DNA from: Platycnemis pennipes
Taxonomy: Eukaryota > Arthropoda > Insecta > Odonata > Platycnemididae
DNA length: 64,000 nt
NCBI GenBank assembly: GCA_933228895.1
Contig: OW121853.1
Span: 120,920,133 to 120,984,132, forward strand
Direction of reading: 5' to 3'
The notes beneath the pieces were generated by a model, which was given only the letters and a program-made list of their open reading frames with translations, had not been told where the DNA came from and did not search any database. The position numbers and the translations under genes were made by a program. Shown here piece by piece: positions 51,801 through 58,219 of the stretch; position 1 is the stretch's first letter; the number at the start of each line of letters is the position of its first letter.

Positions 51801-54800
51801 TGTCAGATCGCAGGTTGAAATTAAGATTTAATCTCTTAAATAAATTCCAAGATAATATTTTCACTGATGACGTCAAAAATATTTTGCGAACCCCAACTTA
51901 CTATGGTAGACTGGACCATAATCACAAAATTAGAGAAATTGATTGCCGAACAGACAGATTCAAAATGTCCATTTTTCCTCGTACAATTAGGGATATGAAT
52001 AATGGTAAATATATCCAGTACGAGTGTAGCAATGGATAACATTGGTAGCAGCAAGTTGGTATAAGGACTTGAAGCTAACCCAACTAACAGCATGTTTGAT
52101 TTACTATTTTTATCTTTTTTTAAATAGTGAAGTTTAGAACATTATATAAATACTAATCCTTTTTTTGCATGATGTATAGTGCATGTTTGGTGAGAATTCA
52201 CCCCCTGCCACAGACCTTTATGATGGCTTGCAGGGTATTATGTAGATGTATATGGAGGGAAAATTTCCAAACACTCATATAGCGCGGAATACCATAATCA
52301 ACCTCTGGCAAAAAACCCTCCTCCCATCTATCAGCAGTGTTCCGACCTTGAGTTCCTCCCCCCATAGAGCTTCCTATCTCGTTCTCACTAACAGTCTATC
52401 TATTTGTAAAGTTCCAATTCTAATTGAACACATGAGAGCATGCTCAGAAACTGGAATTGTTATAACAGACAAATGTCAACAAAAATGCCGTATAACTCAC
52501 ATAAACCGATTTTTCTTGCGTATCTCCCGACCGATTATTTTCTTGCGGTGCTTAAAATATTCGTGGGGCATCGTAGAAATAACATTTTAAAAGATACGTA
52601 AATACCATACCAAGTAAGGCATACGTAGACTTGGCGCACTGTAACGGATATGTTAGTTTGAATGAACCCCTACCCCTCGTTATCCGTCATAGGTTTTTAG
52701 GTGACCCTTCTTTCTCGGCTTCAAATGTGTAGTATTGACGACATGATGTCAGCGAGTAAAATCATACGAGCCCCCCAGGGCTTCGCGTGGTTCCGTGTTT
52801 TCTCGTCTGAGGGAGCGTTCCTAAACTTTGGCGGTCACTCCCCTCAGCTCCGATTTTTTTGGAAGTATTCGTCTGGGCCTATTCATTGCATTGTTGCACA
52901 ACTACCCTTGCATTCTTAGATCCCGTTTTATTTTCCCATTTGTTTCTTGGGCAACATTTGCACCCAAATTCGGACAGGTCGACATTTGCCAAAAATTAAC
53001 GAAAAAAAATGAACTGAAGTTAGTTTTGCATCAGTTAATGCATTATTTTAACGATTATAAGTTAACTCTTCTAAAAAGTAACGAGTAAATTAAATAATCA
53101 GCCACATTTTTAACGATTTTTTTAATAGTTAATTTTTTTAATCGCTAATCTCAACTATGGGTGTAGATACAATCAGATATAGTTTACATAATTACCACTT
53201 ACGTGATTGCTGATACTTATCTTCAGTTCCGCACACTTCTCTATATTCACTTTTCTTTCTTGCTCCCTCTTTCCCGCTTACCAAACAGTCTTCCTACTTT
53301 TTCAGCCTTTAAAGCATCATCTAACCTTCTGACCTGCTTCATTCACCCATTCTGACTTGTTTTTTTCGTTCTGCAACACCCCCTCCTCCCCACAACTAAT
53401 CGCTTGTCTTCCTATCCATCTTATCTTCTCAATCCTTCAACTTTAAACCTCAAAAGCCGACAGGCTATTTCCTCCCCATTTCCTTAAATGACATGCTTCG
53501 GCACCACACAATCATATCAGGCATTTTTACATCCTTACGAAAGTCGAACCAAATTTTATGTAACCCCTACCAAGGTGGCTAAGTTTTTCACAAGCTCTAG
53601 CTAGCATCTTCCAACTTTTATATTTACCACTGCATAAACTGTCCCAGAATTACTCTAATTTTCCTAAATATTATTGAATTTCGTATTTTTCAATTTGCTT
53701 TCGAAAGGTTTTTTTAATTTAAAAGCACTTTTGACAGCATATATTACCGACATCAGCACCGTTCTATGTTTAGCACATCCCATTCCTGGTTCACCATTTC
53801 CTTGGAATAAGAACGCGGCAGTTGGGGATAAAGAGGAAAGAGAGAAGCAGTGGAGGGAGGTAATTTAGCCTTCAGTTTCTTTCCAACGCTTTATCCGGTT
53901 CATGATTGCGGCGATTACATTGGATATCCGCGCGGCTCTCTTTCCACGAGAACCATGGCGATGATTCCGGGCGAGAGATAGCGGCACTCGAATGCAAAGA
54001 ATATGACATGACGAGGGAGACGAGACGCATGGATTGACGATGGGAATGGTCGATAAAGGAAGTTGAAACTTCCAGTAAGAGCGGAAAGATTTCCGCAACA
54101 GAGATGTGCTTCTTCCTAGGGCTTATACTAGGTCAAGGTGATGACTCTTGTACAAGTCGGAGCAAGCTAAAGAATTCTATTCCGGCTTAAGTTTATTACA
54201 AGCTCAAGGACAGTTAGACAACAAACTAGGTATAGAACAGAATTAAGTATCGTGAGATACGTGCTTTAATCATCAAGGGGCAGATGTAGATTGTAAGTTT
54301 GGTGGAGTTCCTCGCAAGAAGATCCTGAGACACTTATACCTATTGGTACATTGTGCCAACCAACTTTCTGATCAATCACTCATGGAGGCCAATTTATTTA
54401 CTGAAAGCCAAGATGTCCCCTATGGGAGTTATGGGAATGGGGAAAATATAGCATACATCCACTACCATACATTAACAGCAGAATCATTCGACCTATCCAT
54501 CACAATCACCCGTTACAAGGAGCTATGACTAAAGCCGGGACTCAAAGAAACTACTGCTCCGAGAGGTCAAAAATCATCCCTCCAACCCGAAAGCTATGGA
54601 GCATCGACGACGACCGCGAAGGGTACTCACCGATGATGGGGACGATGACCACGGCCCTGTATGTGGGCGACCTCCTCCTCATGGTGAGCGTGAAGGTGAC
54701 GTCGATGTAGGCCTCGGGGCAGCACGAATAAAAGGCCACGTTCCTCTTGCGGGTGAGACTCAGTACCTCCCACTGCGTGTTAGGGACCATCAGGTCCATC

Positions 54801-57585
54801 TGCGGAATGACAGCATACCCGGACATCAGGCACATTCTATTATAGGTATAGCCATCAAGAACAACAGCATACCCTGACATCATACACATTCTATTATAGG
54901 TATCACCATCAGGTAAGGGAACGACAGCATACCCGGATATCAGACAAATTCTATTATAGGTATCGCCATCAAGTAAAGGAACGACAGCATACCCGGACAT
55001 CAGATACATTCTATTATAGGTATCGCCATCAAGTAAGGGAACGACAGCATACCTGGACATCAGGCACATTCTATTATAGGTATCACCATCATGTAACGGA
55101 ACTCAGCACCTTCAGAACCCGTTGATAGCCCGTGTAAAGATTAATCCAAAGTATTTGAGTAAACAATCGAGAGGTAACACCACATTTAAAGAGTACCCTA
55201 TAAGTCAACGCACCGATGACTTGCAGGGACTGTACCATAACTATACAAGAAGAGGGTACAATGCACTGAAATATATATTCATACAAAATAAGGTACTCGC
55301 GTCAGCATTTAACAAGCCCGTGGAACTATTTAGCTATTAATTTAGCCATGTAAGGAATGTTATTTCCATTAATGGGTTAGCAATTTGAGTGAATTCACTG
55401 GGGGTTTCTTCTCCATTGGTAAGCCCAGCATTTGGGACAGCAAAGAGGGAGAATGGTAGGATTGATTACTTAGAAAGCCGGCACTCACTTCAGACTCGGT
55501 GTCGTCCAGCTGCAAGTCCACCTGGTCGCCGTCGTAAGTCCACGATCCGAGGCGCAGGATGCACGTCTGCTCGTCGAAGGGCCACTTCTTGAGGTTGAGG
55601 TCGCAGAAGACGCGGAAGAGGGACGGCGGCACCCACAGCACCATGCCGTCCTCGTGCACTATACTGTGCGTGTTGCCGTAGTGGTCCACTTCCGTGCCGC
55701 TCGCGCTGCAGCGGAGAAGAACCAGAGGTCATCTAAAGCCACACAATACCTTGCAAGCCACCGAAAGGGTGTGTGTCAAGTAGTGAACCATCTACATAAT
55801 ACCCTGCAAGCCACCATAAAGGTGTGTGGCAGAGGGTGAATTCTCACCAAACATGAACCTCTTATCATGCATAAAATAGGATTAATAAAATATATTAGTC
55901 TAAACTTCACCATTTAAAAAGATAAAAATAGCAAAGTAAACATGCAAAAACATGCTGTTAGTTGGGTTACCTTCAATTCCTTATACCAACTACCTATGCT
56001 ATAAATTTATTCACTCGTATTGGACATATTTACCGCTATTCATATCCCTAATTGCACGAGGAAAAAAGGACGTTTTGAATCTGTAGGTTCGGCAATCAAT
56101 TTCTCTAATTTTGTAATCATGGTCCAGTCTACCATAGTAAGTTGGGGTTTGCCAAATATTTTTAACGTCATCACTGAAAATATTATCTTGGAATTTATAT
56201 ATGAGATTAAGCCTAATATTTCAACCTGCGATCTGACAATGATTCCCATTTTACTTCATTTAACAGGCTGGTTACGCTAGTTAGGTTATCGTATCGTCCA
56301 TTTATAAATCTTGCCGATCTTCGCTGCACACGTTCAAGTTCATTATTTAGACCGATTTCGTAGGGATCCCATATACTGGCAGCATATTCCAGATGAGGGG
56401 TAACAAGTGAAAAGTAGCTGATTTCTCGTACATGATCGTCACACTTACCCAATACTCTTTTGATGAATCCCAGTTTACGACTAGATTGCCCCATTTTTTT
56501 ACGTCACCATCACCAGGTATGTATTATAAATCAAAGAAAACACTTACTATCATGCAGGCATGCAAAAGTATTTCTACTCCGTAAATACACTACATACCTA
56601 TATGAAACCAATAATCAAAAATACTATCACCCTATGGGAAATATTTTAAGTATGCAGTCAAGAGACACGTGATGTTATGAATGACACAGGCTTTCACAAG
56701 CAAAATTAGTAGCGATGAAAGTTTTTCACCAACTTACGTGAAAAAAATTAAACAAAGCGAAGTTAACATTTGTATACATACTTTTCATAACATCACCTTT
56801 TGAAAGATTCATCGTGGTAAAAAGGTGCGGAAGAACAAAGAAAATATACACGACTAAGTTAGTGATTGAAATCCTGGACGCATGGGATGTGTTTATTCTG
56901 ATCTCAGATCATTTTCGTGATGGCGTGATATTGAAAATGTTTTGAAAACGCCCTTCGCTGGTTTCGTCAACAGGACTATGAATGCAAAATAAATTGCGCT
57001 CTACAGGCATGAAACTGATTAGCTTATGAACAATAACTTGGGAATTTTTTTGCACAAGAAGGGAAGTAGTGCAGCTATTAACATAAAATTTGACATATTT
57101 TCAAACATAAGAATTTTGAAAGATTCATCGTCGTAAAAAGAGGGGTATTTAGATAAATTATAGATTTTATTAGTATTTGCGTCAGTCAATACATACGAAC
57201 ATACGAACAGCATACAGCTCACGATGCACAGCTTACTGCAATCTGCCAAGTTTTTTCGGAGTCAAAGGTTATTTTTTCATTCAAAGAAACGAGCTTCAAG
57301 CGAACGGTTGCTGTGCATTTCATGAGCTTACCTGTTGTAGAGAACGATGTCAGGCTGCCAGATCTCGTGATCGGCGAGGTAGAGGCGTGTCAGGCCACCG
57401 TAATCCGTCGAGTTCCACCGTAGCTTTTCGTCACTCCAGAACTAATGGCAAGGAATAGTATCCCGATGCTCTAAATACAATTATTTTAAACCACTCCGAT
57501 AAAAATCTACAATTTTTTACATGACTGTCCAAAAACTTACCATTTTAACCCAGCAATAGACCGTCATCATAGCTTTCAGCTCATC
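33646..57585 (-). CDS. nAChR: Nicotinic acetylcholine receptor alpha-type subunit, 5' part missing (seven exons)
   Basis: Pentameric Cys-loop ligand-gated cation channel subunit of the plasma membrane, opened by acetylcholine. Exons in transcript order: 57,541-57,585; 57,332-57,441; 55,489-55,705; 54,631-54,799; 51,411-51,563; 45,408-45,577; 33,646-33,894. All introns are GT-AG (five GTGAGT/GTAAGT, one GTAAGC) and the exons join in phase to 370 codons plus stop. The 45- and 110-bp exons match the conserved nAChR exon 3 and 4 sizes. Visible features: loop D Trp, WNST glycosylation site, WQPDIVLYN loop A, 13-residue Cys-loop, GSWTY loop B, YSCCPE loop C, M1-M4, and a short cytoplasmic loop. YSCC marks an alpha-type subunit; the unusual M2 and short loop suggest a divergent one. 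Signal peptide and the first two exons are outside the window or unseen. Extra phase-0 exons in the 11.5-kb last intron cannot be excluded. Confidence 0.95.
33987..34566. mobile_element. hAT-type foldback MITE with 8-bp target duplication
   Basis: Both ends read CAGGGATGTGACCCG inward, and the element is flanked by an exact 8-bp direct repeat GTTTCCTT (33,979-33,986 and 34,567-34,574). An 8-bp duplication and CAGGG ends are characteristic of hAT transposons. Nearly the whole 580 bp is an imperfect palindrome: the outer arms are about 180 bp each, and inner blocks such as GATGAAAATGGTTTTTT are mirrored as well. It has no transposase and no meaningful ORF. It lies in the last intron of the receptor gene, close to the 3' splice site. 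Confidence 0.9.
35390..36700. repeat. Complex degenerate tandem repeats in the last nAChR intron
   Basis: Several blocks recur. CACCTCCAGGTTTTTCTGAT with CTTGACTGCCAACACTTTC and ACTTCAAAGTG occurs near 35,440, 35,785 and 36,340, with a more diverged fourth form near 36,620. CAGTTGCAAATATATTT with AGCATAGATAAT occurs near 35,692 and 36,515. TGTAAATAACACCTCACATC occurs near 35,977 and 36,284. The order shows at least two rounds of partial duplication of a 300-560-bp unit. Confidence 0.75.
36701..38569. other. Intron DNA without recognised genes
   Basis: AT-rich intron of the receptor gene. The only notable item is the ribozyme-like Penelope tail at about 37,225-37,275. Short ORFs at 37,966-38,163 and 38,177-38,392 carry no recognisable motif. 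Confidence 0.55.
37225..37275 (-). mobile_element. Penelope-like terminal fragment (hammerhead-like)
   Basis: The reverse complement reads CCTGAAGATGACGCCCATG and continues TGTTGAAACTTGTACG. This follows the CTGA-GA...GAAAC pattern of Penelope-like element termini, but the core is CTGAAGA rather than CTGATGA, so a working ribozyme is doubtful. No endonuclease or reverse transcriptase is nearby. Confidence 0.35.
38570..38880 (+). pseudogene. Old RTE-like retrotransposon fragment
   Basis: With frameshifts and stops, the plus strand reads RRITSAKKAFQTKKSL and then WFWRRELRIIWTDRK and VNVLNE. This matches the region after the RT domain of the better preserved copies nearby (AQAKRAFYQKKNLL; MWCYRRIMEIKWIDR). 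It is much more decayed than its neighbour, so it is probably an older insertion or a related subfamily. Confidence 0.6.
38990..39699 (+). pseudogene. RTE-like retrotransposon, 3' part of the RT ORF
   Basis: C-terminal part of an RTE-type endonuclease-reverse transcriptase protein, truncated at the 5' side. Frames in order: SMEKTMARYHLKINKKKTKI (stop after CSKK), FCYLGSLVTSDGRGKKE, SIFLYGSETWTMTAVEKK, FEIWCYLRTLKIEWIDR (in-frame TAG just after), then VGEKRSLLTTLNRRRDNSIG and GHILRHDGLMKTMVEGK, ending near KAASNQS. At least two stops disable it. It lies antisense to the receptor gene in its last intron. A Penelope-like element interrupts it just after its AATCCTAGGATT end. Confidence 0.88.
39899..40276 (+). 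CDS. GIY-YIG endonuclease domain of a Penelope-like element
   Basis: 125 codons. IYELLCSCGHSYVGQTCRAL is the GIY-YIG core with the CxCG zinc-binding pair typical of Penelope endonucleases. It is followed by IRLQEHQRAIKN and the C-terminal signature LIREAIEIAKRPENANREDG with YTLSKKL. The domain nicks target DNA to prime reverse transcription. The first G of the canonical GIY is replaced by R (LRIYEL). The frame is open to its natural end, but the upstream RT is gone, so the piece cannot move by itself. The start codon is arbitrary because it is the middle of a longer ancestral protein. Confidence 0.88.
   Translation: MRDKDRGRTSESQKPASTEPLRIYELLCSCGHSYVGQTCRALKIRLQEHQRAIKNNNYCISAIDEHHLSGPTHNLNFEETKLISKEVRYYPRLIREAIEIAKRPENANREDGYTLSKKLKRIFQI
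40353..40382 (+). ncRNA. Hammerhead ribozyme core in a Penelope-like element
   Basis: CTGATGA, stem II GCTGG/CCAGC (five perfect pairs, loop CAGGAGGA), then GAAA: the invariant hammerhead core. Hammerheads in Penelope-like termini are a known feature of these elements. The closing helices are short and I could not settle the cleavage site, so activity is not proven. Confidence 0.65.
40440..40620 (+). repeat. RTE-like 3' tail with (GAT)n microsatellite
   Basis: CATCCAAGGATTGTTGACCA followed by an ATGATGATG/GAT tract (about 40,487-40,540). This equals the 3' end of the RTE-like family (compare AATCCTAGGATTGTTGACCG at about 57,856). It may be the continuation of the copy at 38,990-39,699, separated by the Penelope insertion, or a second tail. 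Confidence 0.6.
40740..41110. other. GC-richer island, possible SINE-like repeat
   Basis: Much richer in G and C than its surroundings. The minus strand from about 40,815 reads GGCCTCGTCGGTTAGTCGAC and then GGGTCGTATCGA, spaced somewhat like pol III A and B boxes. A TATATAAG lies at 41,101. A 96-codon plus-strand ORF (40,817-41,107) has no recognised motif. Identity is open: SINE, promoter island or unknown repeat. Confidence 0.3.
41382..41431. repeat. 50-bp loopless palindrome
   Basis: CCTTCACTTATATGAAGAAG meets its partner directly at GAGCTG/CAGCTC; 23 of 25 positions pair. No loop separates the arms. It could be a fused inverted terminus of a mobile element. Confidence 0.8.
41610..41727 (+). 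mobile_element. RTE-like retrotransposon, solo 3' end
   Basis: Reads NYVNMKRLVNERIEWRAA, a stop, then the family tail AACCAATTTTAGGATTTTTG and a GATGATGATG tract. It is about 118 bp, severely 5'-truncated, in the same orientation as the other RTE copies here. Confidence 0.75.
42100..43079. other. Intron DNA without recognised genes
   Basis: No family recognised in either strand. The 71-codon ORF at 42,363-42,578 shows no motif. Confidence 0.5.
43080..44200 (+). pseudogene. RTE-like retrotransposon fragment interrupted by a MITE
   Basis: Before the interruption the frame reads GSVLEEKGYSSIEVRRGI and TLVKDAFTRRRGLMTEAFS. After it come VKKRLENKLF, FEMWVWRRTEKLKWVERW and then KAIKGDGVVKDVIEGR (43,680-44,102). 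These match the post-RT region of RTE-type proteins but belong to a different subfamily from the copy at 38,990. A shift of frame is visible after the insertion, and the RT core is missing. An ATAATAATAATAATATT tract near 44,209 may be its tail. Confidence 0.75.
43289..43689. mobile_element. MITE nested in an RTE copy
   Basis: About 400 bp with imperfect inverted ends: left GCCCGAGTCACACGAACATT, right (reverse complement) ACCTGAATCACACGATCATT. Inside, ATCATTTAAGCTAT-type blocks are mirrored. It is flanked by GTTTAGTA (43,281-43,288) and TTTTAGTA (43,690-43,697), a 7-of-8 match to an 8-bp target duplication. That size would fit hAT, but the exact ends are uncertain. It interrupts the RTE reading frame. 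Confidence 0.65.
44460..44756 (-). mobile_element. tRNA-derived SINE candidate
   Basis: The minus strand from about 44,755 reads GGAGTCGGTGCGGTGGTTAG and then AGTACTGGATTCCCATCCTG. This resembles the 5' part of a tRNA (A box TGGTTAGAGTACTGG), with a weaker B-box-like GATGTTCTGAGG about 30 bp on. The body continues with GCCGACTCCGGGTTTCTCTC. No intact cloverleaf can be drawn, so a functional tRNA is excluded. Confidence 0.45.
44815..45106 (+). mobile_element. CR1/jockey-like element, solo 3' end
   Basis: Starts in the last codons of the ORF (FPRTIRDMNNGKYIQYECSN) and continues through the 3' UTR (CCCCTGCCACACACCTTAAT ... CTTGCAGGGTATGATGTAGA). Same family as 51,715-52,245, 55,742-56,494 and 61,971-64,000. 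Confidence 0.88.
45408..45577 (-). CDS. nAChR: nAChR exon (170 bp, M3 and start of cytoplasmic loop)
   Basis: Encodes VTFYSITLIMVTLSLVLSVI, then VLNISRTMHLMNVPWRIKSV and LSGRFGLCIGLGNYIRL. The first stretch is the hydrophobic M3; VLN then MHxMNVPW resembles the usual VLNxHHRxPxTHxMxxWVR border. The acceptor is AACGGTGCAG and the donor GTGAGT. It ends in phase 0, matching the phase-0 start of the M4 exon. Confidence 0.93.
45578..47131. other. nAChR intron, no genes recognised
   Basis: First 1.5 kb of the 5.8-kb intron as read on the plus strand. Several ORFs of 60-83 codons show no motif. A GC-richer patch lies at about 46,540-46,700. Nothing else is supported. Confidence 0.5.
47132..47893. 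mobile_element. TA-flanked element with about 195-bp terminal inverted repeats
   Basis: Ends CTGTCCGCGCCAAAATCTTG and its reverse complement, flanked on both sides by TA. The arms (about 47,132-47,332 and 47,695-47,893) are closely matched, including CTCTAACGTAAGAAACAGGT and AAAAAAATGGGCCC at their inner edges. TA flanks point to Tc1/mariner-type insertion; the long TIRs with a short core make it a foldback-style MITE. The core has a 96-codon plus-strand ORF (47,444-47,734) without a DDE motif, and a GC-rich hairpin GCAACGC...GCGTTGC near 47,331-47,361. Confidence 0.88.
47896..48830. other. nAChR intron, no genes recognised
   Basis: No recognisable family or repeat. Short ORFs only. Confidence 0.5.
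48886..48915 (-). ncRNA. Hammerhead ribozyme core, left arm of a Penelope-like element
   Basis: On the minus strand: CTGATGA, a short stem II around GACGTCCTAAGGAACGT, then GAAA and CACGTG. It is the mirror copy of the core at 49,583-49,612. The change AACGT to GACGT on one side of stem II weakens one pair compared with the right arm. Confidence 0.6.
49051..49320 (+). pseudogene. Decayed GIY-YIG endonuclease of a Penelope-like element
   Basis: Reads RNFEIRINEHKKCLSNCDTK, then HLAKHLIEESHSTNFDVKIL and HYEKKGRRLGHL. After a frameshift near 49,228 it continues EQWEITKRKKKIKLLN. The R-x-x-EH-K and H-x-AKH pattern is the second half of the GIY-YIG domain in Penelope proteins. The N-terminal GIY core is replaced by the pseudo-LTR border, and the frame is broken. 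Confidence 0.8.
49583..49612 (+). ncRNA. Hammerhead ribozyme core, right arm of a Penelope-like element
   Basis: CTGATGA, stem II AACGT/ACGTT (with the inner CCTAAGGA loop), then GAAA followed by CACGTG. The invariant core positions are all present. Cleavage activity is not shown. Confidence 0.65.
49670..50531. other. nAChR intron, no genes recognised
   Basis: No element or gene recognised. The 60-codon ORF at 49,758-49,940 has no motif. Confidence 0.5.
50532..50731. mobile_element. Penelope-like terminal remnant with perfect 45-bp inverted repeat
   Basis: Arms 50,532-50,576 and 50,687-50,731 pair perfectly (TAAAGGAAAGTTAATGCAAT outward to GTAAACAATTTTTATT). The spacer carries a third partial copy of the inner arm (AAAAATTGTTTACTTGTGGA). 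On the minus strand it holds GGTGTAGTACACCGAAACTA, the stem II plus GAAAC part of a Penelope-type ribozyme whose CTGATGA box is changed to CTTGAAA. No coding part remains. Confidence 0.65.
51411..51563 (-). CDS. nAChR: nAChR exon (153 bp, end of M1 and pore helix M2)
   Basis: Encodes AIVALTLLTFLLPPN (end of M1) and ASEKILLGGCTALIICLFML, then FFSQMLPAMANHTPLV. The acceptor is CTTGTTTTGCAG and the donor GTGAGT. Aligned on the EK pair at -1'/0', the 9' Leu of the gate is kept. Position 2' is Leu instead of the usual Thr/Ser, 6' is Cys instead of Ser, and 20' is Gln instead of Glu. The -1' Glu of the cation filter is kept. These are readings from the translation; the channel effect is inference. 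Confidence 0.95.
51715..52245 (+). pseudogene. CR1/jockey-like retrotransposon, 5'-truncated copy
   Basis: Carries the last 107 or so codons of the RT ORF in frame (RLARFVKGRYDNLISVTSLL ... FPRTIRDMNNGKYIQYECSN, stop at 52,037-52,039) and the complete 3' UTR ending GGGTATTATGTAGATGTATA. The frame is still open, which indicates a young insertion. Orientation is opposite to the receptor gene. The last ORF part is closely similar to the long ORF at 62,202-64,000. Confidence 0.9.
52246..54630. other. nAChR intron, no genes recognised
   Basis: No element or gene identified. A pyrimidine-rich stretch lies at about 53,215-53,480. ORFs up to 114 codons (52,246-52,590) carry no motif. Confidence 0.5.
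54631..54799 (-). CDS. nAChR: nAChR exon (169 bp, loop C and start of M1)
   Basis: Starts MDLMVPNTQWEVLSLTRKRN, then VAFYSCCPEAYIDVTFTLTM, then RRRSPTYRAVVIVPII, the beginning of M1. YSCC holds the vicinal cysteines that define alpha subunits, and the aromatic Tyr residues on both sides are kept. The acceptor ATTCCGCAG lies inside a 60-bp minisatellite unit that runs directly up to the exon; the donor is GTGAGT. It ends one base into the next codon. Confidence 0.95.
54808..55101. repeat. 60-bp minisatellite abutting the loop C exon
   Basis: Five units. Starts CGACAGCATACCCGG-type at about 54,808, 54,861, 54,921, 54,981 and 55,041: the last four are exactly 60 bp apart, the first is about 54 bp. 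Shared blocks are ACATTCTATTATAGGTAT and CGCCATCAAGTAA. The unit is 20 codons without a stop on the minus strand and continues in frame into the exon at 54,631-54,799. The unit nearest the exon contains the splice acceptor. Confidence 0.95.
55489..55705 (-). CDS. nAChR: nAChR exon (217 bp, Cys-loop and loop B)
   Basis: Completes the Ser codon and continues SASGTEVDHYGNTHSIVHED, then MVLWVPPSLFRVF and the Cys-loop CDLNLKKWPFDEQTC with exactly 13 residues between the cysteines. GSWTYDGDQVDL follows, carrying the loop B Trp. It ends DDTESE before GTGAGT. The acceptor is CTCCGCTGCAG. GC content is far above the flanking introns, as expected for a conserved exon. Confidence 0.95.
55742..56494 (-). 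pseudogene. CR1/jockey-like retrotransposon, 5'-truncated copy
   Basis: On the minus strand it starts at SSRKLGFIKRVLGKCDDHVR (about 56,490) and continues WDPYEIGLNNELERVQRRSA before a stop near 56,213. The rest of the ORF and the 3' UTR follow to about 55,790. Its 3' end is doubled: ATACCTTGCAAGCCACCGAA at 55,746 repeats ATACCCTGCAAGCCACCATA at 55,799. Same strand as the receptor gene, in the intron between the 110- and 217-bp exons. Confidence 0.88.
56495..57331. other. nAChR intron, no genes recognised
   Basis: AT-rich. A repeated AAAGATTCATCGT(G/C)GTAAAA occurs at about 56,803 and 57,119. The 76-codon minus ORF (57,019-57,249) begins with a hydrophobic stretch but has no exon signals placing it in the receptor transcript. 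Confidence 0.45.
57332..57441 (-). CDS. nAChR: nAChR exon (110 bp, loop A)
   Basis: Encodes FWSDEKLRWNSTDYGG followed by LTRLYLADHEIWQPDIVLYN and the first two bases of a Ser codon. The acceptor is CCATTAG and the donor GTAAGC. The 110-bp length is that of the conserved fourth exon of nAChR genes. WxPDIVLYN is the loop A motif of the agonist site; NST is a potential N-glycosylation site. Confidence 0.95.
57541..57585 (-). CDS. nAChR: nAChR exon (45 bp, loop D)
   Basis: Encodes DELKAMMTVYCWVKM. It is bounded by TTTTCAG upstream and GTAAGT downstream, and is exactly 45 bp in phase 0. This is the length of the highly conserved third coding exon of nAChR genes. The Trp corresponds to the loop D aromatic residue of the complementary binding face. 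The Cys two residues upstream (YCW) is unusual for this place. Confidence 0.9.
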
Positions 57586-57779
57586 CTGAAAATAATGCAG
57601 AAAATAAAACGTGAGCACTAGAAAAAAATAGATACCTCCTAATTAGAGGGTGTGATTGCAATGCATTAGGTGAAAAGATACTTGTTGCATCACGTCATAG
57701 TTCACACTCGAATAGCGGGATGTTCAACAAAACTATCCGCTACATTACAAATAATATTAAAATAATTTTTATTATATTT

Positions 57780-57895
57780 GAATATTCTCGATTATTCTTA
57801 TGATTACGTCAATATGAAGAGGTTAGCCGATAGAAGAATCGAGTGGAGCTGCGTCAAAACAATCCTAGGATTGTTGACCGATAATGATGACTCTT
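57780..57895 (+). mobile_element. RTE-like retrotransposon, solo 3' end
   Basis: Reads DYVNMKRLADRRIEWSCVKT and the tail CAATCCTAGGATTGTTGACC with GATAATGATGAC. Just over 100 bp, same family as 38,990 and 58,220. It lies about 200 bp upstream of the 45-bp exon, antisense to the gene. Confidence 0.75.
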
Positions 57896-58219
57896 ATGAT
57901 AGCTTCATTTTCGTAAATAACTCACCACAGTTGAGATTGGAACAGGATTTTTCATTGGGTAGCATACCTACTCTTTAGAAAAATAACATTCAAAGGGATT
58001 AAAGAGGAAATAAATTAAAAAGGCGCTAAGCAAAACTAAACAAGAGAACCACAAAAATTAGCAAAATTTCGGAGAACTGAGATGGCCAACGAAGAGAAAG
58101 GTACATACATAAGCAAAAAAGAACTTGCCACGACAGGGGGACAGAGGAAGTTTTTTTTAATGCTGGTGGTAGAATATGTAGGTGGGTTTCACAAGATACT
58201 CGAGACAAAAGGTTAACGT

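Noticed and set aside
54551..55069. 172-codon minus-strand ORF read as one protein
   Set aside because: Only the part at 54,631-54,799 is a real exon. The upstream part is the 60-bp minisatellite, whose multiple-of-three length keeps the frame open, and the exon has its own acceptor.
57019..57249. Minus ORF with a hydrophobic N-terminus as the receptor signal-peptide exon
   Set aside because: It lies downstream of the 45- and 110-bp exons in transcript order, so it cannot encode the N-terminus of this subunit.
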